Assembly: GCA_900556665.1 (NCBI GenBank)
Contig: USPX01000004.1
Span: forward strand, 1-30,690
Length of the DNA stretch: 30,690 bases
Reading direction: 5' to 3'
DNA from: an uncultured Eubacteriales bacterium
Lineage (GTDB): Bacteria > Bacillota_A > Clostridia > Lachnospirales > Cellulosilyticaceae
Shown: positions 1 to 7,898 of the stretch, piece after piece
How positions within the stretch are numbered: the stretch's first letter is position 1
Layout of the letters: every line of letters starts with the position of its first letter
Notes under the pieces: generated by a model
What the model was told of the DNA's origin: nothing
What the model saw: the letters and a program-made list of their open reading frames with translations, nothing else
Database searches by the model: none
Position numbers and translations under genes: made by a program

Positions 1-312
1 ATAAAATGGTGATTCATAGCCTTCTAATTTCTTTACCTTTTCTTCAACAGATAACTCCTTTGCTGTTAAACTGTTAAAGTTCTCCACATTTTCTAAAATC
101 ATTAGTGAGTTCCTAATGACTAACTGTATTTGAGTAGTTGCCGCATTTGTCACTACTTGTATTTTATCTTGTTCTTTTTCATTTAAAATACTTTGATAGA
201 TATAACTTACAAAAAAATAACTGAATACACAAATTCCTATTAAGATTGCACCAAAATCTATAACTAATTTAGCCTTTATGCTTCTCTTTCTTATTCCCTT
301 AATCTTTAGCAT
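1..312 (-). CDS. N-terminus of membrane sensor protein (partial)
   Basis: The gene runs off the left edge; 104 codons are visible and open throughout. The ATG at 312 is preceded by a GGAG ribosome binding site about 9 nt upstream. The protein begins with a basic stretch (KGIRKRSIKAK), then one hydrophobic segment at about residues 17-40, then an acidic/polar helical region. This is the usual beginning of a methyl-accepting chemotaxis protein or other Cache-type sensor, with a short cytoplasmic tail, one membrane helix and an extracellular ligand domain. The output domain lies outside the window, so chemoreceptor, histidine kinase and diguanylate cyclase all remain possible. It is codirectional with the next gene, but about 110 nt separate them. 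Confidence 0.7.
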   Translation of the reverse strand, partial: MLKIKGIRKRSIKAKLVIDFGAILIGICVFSYFFVSYIYQSILNEKEQDKIQVVTNAATTQIQLVIRNSLMILENVENFNSLTAKELSVEEKVKKLEGYESPFY

Positions 313-424
313 AGATATATACTCCGTATCTTTTTTATGTCTCCCTATATCTATTCTATAATATCACATACAGCATATTTTGTATTTACGTATTAAGATT
401 TTGGCTATAAATATTTTTTATTAA

Positions 425-1036
425 TTATTGTGCTTCTATATCAATTAAGCTCCTCTTAATATTTTCATCAAGTTCTATGTCTTTTATATGTTGATTATTT
501 ATAATCAATTCCTGTAGTGTACAAGGCATAAAATCATTCACCTCAACACATGCGTTTAACGCATATGCTTCTGTTCTTAGCCACTGGGCCTCTTTCCCCT
601 TCCTTTCATCATGTAAATGCCCATAAATATGAAAAGCACCTTTATTCTTACGATACCATCTTAGTATTGGATAATGAAATAACTGAATCCATCTGTCTTG
701 ATCTCTAATTAACTTAGCTTCATCAATACTCTCAAATCGCTTTATAAATGCCATATCTTCCATATACTTATAATCATGATTCCCCAGTATTAAATGCAAA
801 TGCCCATTTAGGTGATCTACTGTCTCTGCTAGTCGCTGTTCTATCTCTGTTTCTTTACATACAACGATATCACCTAGGATAAATACATGGTCTTCTGCTT
901 TTACCTTTTGATTGTGGCGATAAATCATCTCTGCATTCATATGGGCAATACTTGAAAAATACGAAGATCTACTCCTTCTTAAAGATAACTCATGAAAAAA
1001 GTGATAGTCTGACACATAATAAATCTTCTCCCTCAT
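425..1036 (-). CDS. Calcineurin-like metallophosphoesterase
   Basis: A 203-residue protein with the complete set of metal-binding motifs of the calcineurin-like phosphoesterase fold: D10-x-H12 (SDYHFFH), G55-D56 (ILGDIV), G85-N86-H87-D88, H121 (FHYP) and G139-H140-L-H142. Length and motif spacing match small single-domain cytoplasmic members of the family. The substrate cannot be read from the sequence; such enzymes include phosphodiesterases and phosphatases. The ATG at 1036 follows a strong GAGGAGG site. It has no obvious operon partner: the gene to the right is divergent and the sensor fragment to the left is about 110 nt away. Confidence 0.85.
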   Translation of the reverse strand: MREKIYYVSDYHFFHELSLRRSRSSYFSSIAHMNAEMIYRHNQKVKAEDHVFILGDIVVCKETEIEQRLAETVDHLNGHLHLILGNHDYKYMEDMAFIKRFESIDEAKLIRDQDRWIQLFHYPILRWYRKNKGAFHIYGHLHDERKGKEAQWLRTEAYALNACVEVNDFMPCTLQELIINNQHIKDIELDENIKRSLIDIEAQ

Positions 1037-1257
1037 ATTCTTATCTCCGCCTCCTCTATATACTATTCTATAACGATTCTACTATGTTTAATAACTTTTT
1101 CAACGTCCTACTATTTTCTTCATAATATAAGTATATTTTTTGCTTTTCATACTTATTCCCTAGGCTAACGCCTCCTTTAATTATTACCATTAAATGATAA
1201 AAAATTTTTTATATGTTATGATTAATTTAATATATAAATTTTATAGGGGTGATCAGT

Positions 1258-2130
1258 ATGCGTAGTGAAAAGGAAATGTATGAATTAATCTTAAATACAG
1301 CTCAAAAAGATGCACGTATTCAAGCAGTATATATGAATGGTTCTAGAACAAATAAAAATGCATTAAAAGATATTTTTCAAGACTATGATATTGTTTATGT
1401 AGTAGATGAAACTCTTAGCTTTATTGAAGATAAAATTTGGATTAAAAACTTCGGTGAGATTCTCTATATGCAGTATCCTGATGAATTTCCTAATTGTAAA
1501 AGTGATAAAGCAAATTGCTACGGCTGGCTTATGCAATTTACAGATGGGAACAGACTGGATTTACATGTGGTAACACCTGAATATGCAAAAAAAGATGTTT
1601 TAGCTGATAAACTCTGCCAAATACTATTAGATAAAAATAATATCTTACCACCTATCCCAACTGCTACAGATGAAGACCGTCATATTAAGAAACCTACTGA
1701 AGCTGAATACTTAGCGGTTTGCAATGAATTTTGGTGGTGTACCAATAATCTAGCGAAAGGCCTTTGGCGAAAAGAAATACCTTATGTACAGGATATGACG
1801 AACTTCTGTGTCCGTAAGCAATTAGAAAAGATGTTGGGTTTTAAAATAGGACTCCTCACCAATTTCTCTGTAAGCATTGGCAAATCCGGAAAATATATGT
1901 ATAGATGGCTTACTGAAACAGAATGGCAAACTTACCTTGCAACCTACTTTGGCAGCAATCCAGAAGAAGCCTTTAAAGCCATTATGACTATGTGTGACCT
2001 CTTTGAAGAGACAGCCCTATTTGTAGGTTCAAAATTAGGTTACACCTACAACCTTAAAGAAGCCAAAGCTGCTAGAGACTTCTTAGAACACGTTTATAAC
2101 CTACCTAGTGATGCCACTGAAATATATTAA
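1258..2130 (+). CDS. aadK: Aminoglycoside 6-adenylyltransferase, ANT(6)/AadK family
   Basis: A 290-residue cytoplasmic nucleotidyltransferase. Family members transfer AMP to the 6-hydroxyl of streptomycin. The start is placed at ATG 1258 rather than the in-frame GTG at 1249, because the AGGGGTG site lies just before the ATG and the resulting MRSE N-terminus is the one typical of AadK. Visible motifs are the nucleotide-binding GSRTN (residues 28-32) with the metal-binding D42-Y-D44, the later DGNRLDLHVV strand, and the CNEFWWC region typical of the ANT(6) C-terminal helical domain. Length is normal for the family. An extended -10 (TGtTATGAT, 1214-1222) lies upstream. No transposon ends surround it, so it looks like an intrinsic chromosomal gene. 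Actual resistance is an inference. Confidence 0.92.
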   Translation: MRSEKEMYELILNTAQKDARIQAVYMNGSRTNKNALKDIFQDYDIVYVVDETLSFIEDKIWIKNFGEILYMQYPDEFPNCKSDKANCYGWLMQFTDGNRLDLHVVTPEYAKKDVLADKLCQILLDKNNILPPIPTATDEDRHIKKPTEAEYLAVCNEFWWCTNNLAKGLWRKEIPYVQDMTNFCVRKQLEKMLGFKIGLLTNFSVSIGKSGKYMYRWLTETEWQTYLATYFGSNPEEAFKAIMTMCDLFEETALFVGSKLGYTYNLKEAKAARDFLEHVYNLPSDATEIY

Positions 2131-2164
2131 TTAACTTATATTCTACCTCAAAAGGAGCTTACTC

Positions 2165-2311
2165 ATGTCGACTACAGCTTTAAAATTATTTGCACTCCCA
2201 TTCATGCTTTTATATAATCATCAAAAAGGCAAAGGATTAAAGTACTTCTTCTATTTCTTCTATCCACTACATATCATTATTCTCTCTTATTTAGGCAACT
2301 TACTTACATAA
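2165..2311 (+). pseudogene. TraX-family C-terminal remnant (48-codon ORF)
   Basis: A short ORF with its own AAAGGAG site (2151-2157) and an ATG at 2165. It encodes 48 residues containing YNHQKGKGLKYFFYFFYPLH followed by a hydrophobic end. This strongly resembles the extreme C-terminus of TraX-family membrane acetyltransferases (first known for F-pilin acetylation), which end in a KYxFYxFYPxH motif. Full family members are over 200 residues with many membrane helices, so this is a fragment. It may be translated as a small membrane protein because it has kept a ribosome binding site and a terminator. No TraX-like sequence precedes it; the aadK stop codon is only 34 nt upstream. Confidence 0.6.
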
Positions 2312-2315
2312 AATA

Positions 2316-2359
2316 AAAAAGAGTCACTAAATAAATGAACCTATTTAGTGACTCTTTTT
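2316..2359 (+). terminator. Rho-independent terminator after the aadK/TraX-remnant unit
   Basis: A perfect 18-bp stem (2316-2333 with 2342-2359) containing GAGTCACTAAATA and an 8-nt loop, followed by a T run on the plus strand. It closes the aadK transcript. The A run on the left side means it could also act in the minus direction. Confidence 0.9.
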
Positions 2360-2423
2360 CTATATACCAAGCATGATGAAAAAGTTAACTTTTCTTTGTT
2401 TCCACCAGAGTTATCTAAATAGC

Positions 2424-2613
2424 AGTTGGAGTAGTCACTTCTACTATCCTACCTATGAAGTAATTTGCTGATAGCCTTAGTGAAGAGAATCAATGTGTTT
2501 TTAGGTCGAGTGTCTGAGCGAAGCGAGTTTTCGACCGTTACATTGATTATCAAACTTAGGCTATCACAAATTACGGAATGTGTAGGTAGGAGGAGTGACT
2601 ACTCCCACCAACT
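2424..2613 (-). repeat. Long-hairpin 3' element, copy 1 (complete)
   Basis: An imperfect palindrome of about 190 bp whose sense orientation is minus. The outer arms AGTTGG/CCAACT include two bases of the MFS stop codon (2612-2614). Read on the minus strand it has a left arm with the core GTAATTTGTGATAGCCTAAG, an inner 6-bp stem GGTCGA/TCGACC (2514-2519 and 2531-2536) around the loop AACTCGCTTCGCTCAGACA, then TAAAAA and the right arm. The right-arm core carries one extra base relative to the left. It is related to the copies at 8913, 10751 and 20442. It begins exactly at the end of the siderophore operon, so it is expected to lie in that operon's 3' untranslated region. Confidence 0.85.
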
Positions 2614-3892
2614 ATTTTGTATAACTCCTCTTTATATTTCTTACGTTCCATTTCACAAACATCACTACACCAATATTAGCAAGTGCTGTTACAAGTAAAA
2701 TAATCCCTATTGGCATACCTGTCTCAATGATTTGACCAAATAATAATTGGCCTGGTGCAACGCTTACTGTTGCCACAGCTGTTGAGAAAGCTGAAACGCG
2801 GCCTAGCATTTCTGCTGGGATTTCTTTTTGAATAAATGTAAGTGTGAGGACATTTGAAAGTGAAAGTGATAGCATAATTGCAAGCCCACTTAATGCAAAA
2901 AGTCCTGCTAACACATATGGATTTAAATGCATAAATCCTATAGCTGACATCATAAATACGCCTACAATCATCGGGAAGTATGTATAATGTGCTTTTTCTA
3001 TTTTAAATAACTTTGGTTTCACACTAATCCAGAAACCACCTAAAATCATACCTAATACACAGATTCCTTCTACAATCCCATAAACTTGTGATGGTAAGCC
3101 TAACTTCACATTAATAAAAAATGGGGCTACGATTGATAAGATTGGTACTAAGAAGATATTTCCTAAAGCATATGAAACGATGATTCCAAGGATCACTTGT
3201 TTTTCTTTCTTTAAATACTTAAAGCTTTCTTTCATATCTGCAAAGGAATCTTTTACAAACTTAATGCTAGCTGCACCTTTTTTCTCTTGTGCTTTCTTAG
3301 AAGTAAGTATGGCTTCATTTGTACTTGTTACATTTGGAATTTTTAAGAATAACTCCATAATGGCTGAAGCTAAGAAGCTTACTGCATTAATCACAACAAT
3401 TAATTTAATTCCCATTAAGCCATATAAAACACCTGCCAGAATTGGCCCTGCGAAGTTAACAATTGCCCCAACTTGATTAACGATTCCGTTGGCTGATGTT
3501 AACTTGTCTTCTGACACTACTTGCGGAATAGAAGCTGTTACGGCTGGGCCATAAAGTGTAGCACTTACTGAAAGTAAGAACATAACCACTGCCACTATAG
3601 CTACATGGTCTTTGCCCTCAAATAAAATCAAGGCATAAGCCCCTATTAATAGGGCGCATAAGAAGTCTAAGTAGACCATAATTTTCTTACGGTTCATACG
3701 ATCTGTCAGTCTTCCTGCAATCGGTGCAAATATAATGTATGGTAGCGTTGAAATTGCTAATATATTTGCAAAGGTTGCTGTACTTCCTGTGAATTCCAGT
3801 AAGTATAAAGACATACTAAATCTCTGAATAGCACTACCAAACAAAGAAATAATTTGTCCTAGTACGATAATAAGGAAATTTCTATTTATCAT
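2612..3892 (-). CDS. MFS transporter, probable siderophore exporter
   Basis: A 426-residue major facilitator with about 12 hydrophobic segments and the family's loop motif GRLTDRMNRKK (about residues 60-70). The ATG at 3892 overlaps the stop of the upstream ATPase gene as ATGA, and an AAGGAG site lies inside that gene, so translation is probably coupled. It is the last gene of the iron/siderophore uptake operon. MFS proteins in such operons commonly export the siderophore or recycle it after iron release. The substrate is inferred from context, since no siderophore synthesis gene is present in the window. A generic drug-efflux role is the alternative. The stop codon abuts long-hairpin copy 1. 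Confidence 0.85.
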   Translation of the reverse strand: MINRNFLIIVLGQIISLFGSAIQRFSMSLYLLEFTGSTATFANILAISTLPYIIFAPIAGRLTDRMNRKKIMVYLDFLCALLIGAYALILFEGKDHVAIVAVVMFLLSVSATLYGPAVTASIPQVVSEDKLTSANGIVNQVGAIVNFAGPILAGVLYGLMGIKLIVVINAVSFLASAIMELFLKIPNVTSTNEAILTSKKAQEKKGAASIKFVKDSFADMKESFKYLKKEKQVILGIIVSYALGNIFLVPILSIVAPFFINVKLGLPSQVYGIVEGICVLGMILGGFWISVKPKLFKIEKAHYTYFPMIVGVFMMSAIGFMHLNPYVLAGLFALSGLAIMLSLSLSNVLTLTFIQKEIPAEMLGRVSAFSTAVATVSVAPGQLLFGQIIETGMPIGIILLVTALANIGVVMFVKWNVRNIKRSYTK

Positions 3893-4716
3893 GATTTCTC
3901 CTTATTTAATTCATACTCTACACAGATTGGATAATCACCAGTTTCACTCAGCTTAAGATCTGCTTCAATACCATAGATTTCTCTTAAAGCTTCTTTTGTA
4001 ATGACTTCTGATGGTTTTCCCTGACATACAATTTTACCTTTTTTAAGGCCTACAATATTGTGAGCAAACTTAAAGGCATTATTGATTTCATGAAGTACAA
4101 TCACTACTGTTGTATTTTTTTCTTTATTAAGCCTTTGAAGTATTTCTAATACTTCTAGCTGATAAGCAAGGTCTAAGTAAGTTGTTGGCTCATCTAGCAT
4201 GATTGTTTCTGTTTCTTGGGCAAGTGTCATGGCAATCCAAGCACGTTGTCTTTGCCCACCTGATAAGTTCTCGATTTCTCTATCTGCAAAATCTTTAAGA
4301 CCTGTTTGCTCAATAGCCCAATCAATTACTTCTTTATCATGGCTATTAAGTCCCCCAATCATTTTTTGATGTGGAAATCTTCCATATGCCACAAGCTGTC
4401 TTACAGTGAGTCCATTTGGACAAACTGGTCCTTGTGGTAAGAAAGCCACTTCCTTAGCTATTTCCTTTTCTTTAATACTTTTAATGTTTTTCCCATGAAT
4501 GAAAATATCCCCTTTAACAGGTTTATTAATTCTTGAGATTGTCTTTAATAAAGTGGATTTTCCGCAACCATTTCCACCGATAATAATACTAATCTTACCT
4601 TTTGGGAGAGATAAGCTTAAGTCTTCAATGATTACATTATTTTCATAGGCTACTTTTAAATTCTCTACACGAATTGCTTCTTCGTTTAAGCCATTGTTAT
4701 TTACTGCTTTGTTCAT
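3889..4716 (-). CDS. Iron-siderophore ABC transporter ATP-binding protein (FepC/FhuC type)
   Basis: A 275-residue ABC ATPase that powers import through the two FecCD permeases encoded just upstream. All nucleotide-binding motifs are present: Walker A GGNGCGKST (residues 47-55), Q-loop Q95, signature LSGGQRQR (151-158), Walker B TIMLDEPT (171-178) and switch histidine H209. Length is normal for the FecE/FepC class. It lies 5 bp after the stop of the permease gene, its GGAG site is inside that gene's end, and it overlaps the following MFS start by 4 bp. All of this supports one co-transcribed operon. The specific siderophore is unknown. Confidence 0.95.
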   Translation of the reverse strand: MNKAVNNNGLNEEAIRVENLKVAYENNVIIEDLSLSLPKGKISIIIGGNGCGKSTLLKTISRINKPVKGDIFIHGKNIKSIKEKEIAKEVAFLPQGPVCPNGLTVRQLVAYGRFPHQKMIGGLNSHDKEVIDWAIEQTGLKDFADREIENLSGGQRQRAWIAMTLAQETETIMLDEPTTYLDLAYQLEVLEILQRLNKEKNTTVVIVLHEINNAFKFAHNIVGLKKGKIVCQGKPSEVITKEALREIYGIEADLKLSETGDYPICVEYELNKEKS

Positions 4717-4721
4717 AGCTT

Positions 4722-5729
4722 CTAGCTCTCCTTCATCATTAAGTAAATGAAATATGGTACCCCAAAGATGGATACTGTGATACCTGCTGGAATCTCAAGT
4801 GGTGAGAATAAGTTTCTTGAAACCGCATCGGCAATGACAATGATAATGACACTAATCATAGCAGACACTGTCACATAATATTTGTGGAAAGGCCCTACTA
4901 ACTTTCTTGCCATATGTGGTGCAATTAATCCAAGGAAACTAATATTCCCTGCAAAAGCTGTTGCCGTTCCTGCTAAAATAACTGCGTATGTCAAAAACTT
5001 CTTTCTCTCTTTATCACTGTTTAAGCCTAATGCTAAGGTACTTTCATCTGATAAATTTAAAACATCGAGTTTTTTATAATTTAATAAAACTACGATAAAC
5101 ATAATTGTTACAATTGGTACGATTACTTTTACGTAGTTCCACCCTGAGCCCCATAAACTTCCTGAAGTCCAAGTAAGTACACGGTTATAATCTCCTACAC
5201 CGCCTCTAAATGTAACGAAAGAAATGAAAGCATTAAGTCCTGCATTGAGACCAATTCCAATAAGTAAAAGTCTCTTAGGCTTAATCCCATTTCTACTTGA
5301 TAACATATACATCATAAAGGCTGTAAGTGAAGCCCCTACAATAGCCATAAATGGCAATACAAATATTGAAAGTGAACCCAGTTCACTATAGTAATTAGTT
5401 GTTTGATATTTAATAAATAGTACTGCTGCTACTGCGGCCCCAGCATTAATTCCAATAATCCCTGTATCTGCTAAATCATTTTTAGTTACAGTTTGAAGTA
5501 TGGCACCGGCTGTTGAAAGGGCTACCCCCACAAATAAACCAACTAAAAGTCTAGGAAGACGAATATTAAATACAGCTACATTCTGCATCTTAGTACCATT
5601 TCCAAATAAAGTATTAATTACATCACCTACTGAAATACTATAACTTCCCCAGCCTAGTGAAATGAGGCAGGCGATAACTACTAATAGGGTTAAAACAGCT
5701 ACAACGATTGGCATTTTTCTTTTTTTCAT
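4722..5729 (-). CDS. FecCD-family siderophore ABC permease, second subunit
   Basis: A 335-residue integral membrane protein with about nine or ten hydrophobic helices and the conserved FecCD features: RLPRLLVGLFVGVALSTAG near residues 58-76, GLNAGLNAF mid-protein, and the cytoplasmic coupling-helix region FLGLIAPHMARKLVG near residues 265-279. It forms the membrane channel with the preceding permease. Its ATG overlaps the upstream stop codon by one base (TAATG), and an AAAGGAG site is visible, indicating translational coupling. Length is typical of FepG/FhuG-type subunits. Confidence 0.95.
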   Translation of the reverse strand: MKKRKMPIVVAVLTLLVVIACLISLGWGSYSISVGDVINTLFGNGTKMQNVAVFNIRLPRLLVGLFVGVALSTAGAILQTVTKNDLADTGIIGINAGAAVAAVLFIKYQTTNYYSELGSLSIFVLPFMAIVGASLTAFMMYMLSSRNGIKPKRLLLIGIGLNAGLNAFISFVTFRGGVGDYNRVLTWTSGSLWGSGWNYVKVIVPIVTIMFIVVLLNYKKLDVLNLSDESTLALGLNSDKERKKFLTYAVILAGTATAFAGNISFLGLIAPHMARKLVGPFHKYYVTVSAMISVIIIVIADAVSRNLFSPLEIPAGITVSIFGVPYFIYLMMKES

Positions 5730-6724
5730 TATCCCCTCTCCTTTCTAGCTACCCCGATGAAGAATGGCACCCCGATTAAGGCTGTGAAAATACCAATTGG
5801 CATTTCATATGGTGCAAATAACATTCTTGCTGCAATATCTGCATAAGTTAAAAGTACTGCACCTAATAAGAATGAACATGGAATTCCAGTGCGGTAATCC
5901 TCACCTAATATCTTCTTAACGATTTGAGGGACAATCAGCCCTACAAAGGCAATATTTTTCCCTACTGCTACTGCTGCAGCTACCATTGGAATCATTAAAC
6001 CTAAAGTCATAAATCTAATCTTCTCTGGATTTTGACCAAGCCCAATGGCTACATCATCACCAAGATTTAAAATATTGATTTTAGGCGAAAGTATAATGGC
6101 TAAAATCAGTCCTACTGTTCCTACAATAAATACTAAATTAAAGTCATGCCATCCTGCATTTCTAAAACCACCTGACACCCAGAAACCAATCATTTGAGAT
6201 TGGTTTGAAAGAAGTCCTACTACTGTTGTTAAAGAAACAAAGAATGTACTCATAGCTGTTCCAGCTAAGAGGATTTTTGTAATAGACTGATTGTTAGCTT
6301 TCTTAGTTAGAAAGCCAAGTACAATAAGTCCTGTACAAAGTGCACCAATTAAAGATGCAATTAAAACATTGGTTGTTGTAATCCCAATTCCTATTGCATA
6401 AAAAATAGCAATAACTAGAGTTGCCCCTTGACTGACACCTAAAATAGATGGCTCTGCAATAGGGTTTCTTGTTACGCCTTGAATCATACTACCTGTTACT
6501 CCTAATATACCGCCTGTAAATACTACAGCTAAGACCCTTGGAATACGTACATCTCTTACAAGCATCATCTCTAATGTTGGCTCATAATTTACGATACTAT
6601 TCCATATGTCCTTAAACGCAATATGGACTGGTCCTAGCCTAACGGCTAAAACCAATCCTATCATTAGAAGTAATAAACTTATCACGACAAAAATGCCTGT
6701 ATATTTATTACTTTGTTGTTTCAT
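5729..6724 (-). CDS. FecCD-family siderophore ABC permease, first subunit
   Basis: A 331-residue multi-span membrane protein of the FecCD family. It shows DVRIPRVLAVVFTGGILG near residues 57-74, the glycine-rich NPIAEPSILGVSQGA, and the coupling-helix motif FVGLIVPQIVKKILG near residues 263-277. It pairs with the next gene to form a heterodimeric channel for ferric siderophores. Its start lies 17 bp inside the end of the binding-protein gene, with an AGGTG site at 8-9 nt. The order binding protein, permease, permease, ATPase is the classical layout for these importers. Confidence 0.95.
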   Translation of the reverse strand: MKQQSNKYTGIFVVISLLLLMIGLVLAVRLGPVHIAFKDIWNSIVNYEPTLEMMLVRDVRIPRVLAVVFTGGILGVTGSMIQGVTRNPIAEPSILGVSQGATLVIAIFYAIGIGITTTNVLIASLIGALCTGLIVLGFLTKKANNQSITKILLAGTAMSTFFVSLTTVVGLLSNQSQMIGFWVSGGFRNAGWHDFNLVFIVGTVGLILAIILSPKINILNLGDDVAIGLGQNPEKIRFMTLGLMIPMVAAAVAVGKNIAFVGLIVPQIVKKILGEDYRTGIPCSFLLGAVLLTYADIAARMLFAPYEMPIGIFTALIGVPFFIGVARKERG

Positions 6725-7658
6725 TTAACATATCACCTATTTCATCTACTAATAAATCTCTACCGATTGGGCTATATCCTTGGTTAAAGTATGGAGATGC
6801 TGGTAATGTAACAACATGTCCTTCTTTAACTGCTGGAAGGTTGTTCCAGATTGCATTGTTTTCAAGTTCTGCTAAATCTGCATCTGTTGCAATTAAGAAG
6901 ATATAATCTGTATCAATAGCAGCTAATCCTTCATAAGTTACAACTGGTAAGCTAATATCACTTTGCTCTGGCATACCTGCTGGTTTAGTAAGATCCATAT
7001 CTTCATATAATACTTCTCCAAATCCTGCCCCATCAAAGACGAAGAATTGACCACCACTTGCTAAGAATGAAAGGTAACTTGTATCTTCACCATACTCAGC
7101 TTTGATTTCTTCTCCTGCTTTTTCTGCTTTTACTTCATAGTTTGTAAGCCACTCTTTCGCTACTTCTTCTTTGTTAAATACTTTAGCAAAAGCTTCTAAG
7201 TCTGCTTTCCAATCTAACGCTTCTAAACTAATCATTACTGTTGGTGCAATTGCACTTAACTGGTCGTACATTTTTTCTTGAACTGTTGAGATAACGATTA
7301 AATCTGGATTAAGATTCATAACTTTTTCGATATCCATAGTATCTTGCATGCTGTATCCTACGATTTCAGCTCCTTGTAATGTTTCTTCTAAGTAAGCAGG
7401 AAATTTTGTATAATCATAAGCATCACTATTTGCTGTTCCTACTACTTTATATCCTAAAATTGATAACATATCGCTGTTACCACTTAAATCTACGATTCTT
7501 TGTGGTGCTGCTGGAATTTCAACTTCACCTTTTACATCTGTTACTGTCACCATCTCTACTTGTGTATTTTCAGCTGTATTTGTATTACTTCCACAACCTG
7601 CAAGCATTGTTCCCATTAACCCACAAGCAAGAATTGTTGCTAATAATCTTTTTTTCAT
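6708..7658 (-). CDS. Iron-siderophore substrate-binding lipoprotein
   Basis: A 316-residue periplasmic-binding protein of the FepB/FhuD class. The signal peptide MKKRLLATILACGLMGTM is followed by the lipobox LAGC, with the lipidated Cys at position 22, so it is anchored outside the membrane. After a short Thr/Asn linker come the family landmarks EIPAAPQRIVDLSGN, IMNLNPDLIV-like strands and a C-terminal lobe ending near SPIGRDLLVDEI. It delivers the ferric siderophore to the permeases encoded downstream. GGAGG lies 9 nt before the ATG. It is the first gene of the operon, under a promoter containing a Fur-box-like site (7721-7739). Confidence 0.95.
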   Translation of the reverse strand: MKKRLLATILACGLMGTMLAGCGSNTNTAENTQVEMVTVTDVKGEVEIPAAPQRIVDLSGNSDMLSILGYKVVGTANSDAYDYTKFPAYLEETLQGAEIVGYSMQDTMDIEKVMNLNPDLIVISTVQEKMYDQLSAIAPTVMISLEALDWKADLEAFAKVFNKEEVAKEWLTNYEVKAEKAGEEIKAEYGEDTSYLSFLASGGQFFVFDGAGFGEVLYEDMDLTKPAGMPEQSDISLPVVTYEGLAAIDTDYIFLIATDADLAELENNAIWNNLPAVKEGHVVTLPASPYFNQGYSPIGRDLLVDEIGDMLNETTK

Positions 7659-7711
7659 TGTATATATCCTCCATGGATTTTTATCCCATTATTTCATTTT
7701 TATATAAAAAC

Positions 7712-7740
7712 ATTCTATATGATACTGATTATCATTTCAA
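7712..7740 (-). promoter_or_regulatory. Siderophore operon promoter with embedded Fur box
   Basis: On the minus strand, a -35 TTGAAA (7735-7740) and a -10 TAGAAT (7712-7717) are separated by exactly 17 bp. The spacer and the -35 contain a sequence (7721-7739) matching 15 of 19 positions of the Fur consensus GATAATGATTATCATTATC. A Fur-iron complex bound here would block RNA polymerase, consistent with iron repression of the downstream operon. The match was counted by eye. Confidence 0.8.
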
Positions 7741-7745
7741 TCTCT

Positions 7746-7785
7746 TCATCTAATATAATAATTTTATCATCTAATAGAATAATTT
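7746..7785. promoter_or_regulatory. Paired 19-bp direct repeats, probable AraC-type activator site
   Basis: Two direct repeats, TCATCTAATAKAATAATTT, lie at 7746-7764 and 7767-7785. They are identical at 18 of 19 positions and spaced 21 bp apart, which is two helical turns. They sit immediately upstream of the operon -35 (7735-7740) and end 2 bp before the TG of the araC promoter. This is the geometry expected for an AraC-family protein activating the operon and possibly repressing its own gene. The binding protein is inferred to be the adjacent regulator. Confidence 0.7.
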
Positions 7786-7786
7786 C

Positions 7787-7795
7787 TGTTATACT
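7787..7795 (+). promoter_or_regulatory. Extended -10 promoter of the siderophore AraC regulator
   Basis: TGtTATACT forms an extended -10 about 100 nt upstream of the regulator start. No good -35 is visible at 17 bp; that position falls in the second direct repeat. This suggests dependence on, or control by, the protein binding there. Confidence 0.55.
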
Positions 7796-7898
7796 ATCTA
7801 TACTAAAAGTATCTCCTAGGCCTATGAGAGTTATTACTTTAAATCCTATTCATTTTAAACACGGACTTTATTACATAATAGAAACAGAGGACCTATTC

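Noticed and set aside
1258..2130. Horizontally acquired resistance cassette
   Set aside because: aadK-like genes are common intrinsic chromosomal genes; base composition matches the surroundings and no mobile-element ends are seen.
2465..2698. 77-codon plus-strand ORF
   Set aside because: It is a read-through of long-hairpin copy 1 and the antisense of the MFS gene end; no ribosome binding site and no protein-like composition.
7719..7898. N-terminal 60-residue extension of the siderophore AraC regulator
   Set aside because: The extension is Ile/Ser low complexity and would translate the promoter and repeats; ATG 7899 has its own ribosome binding site.
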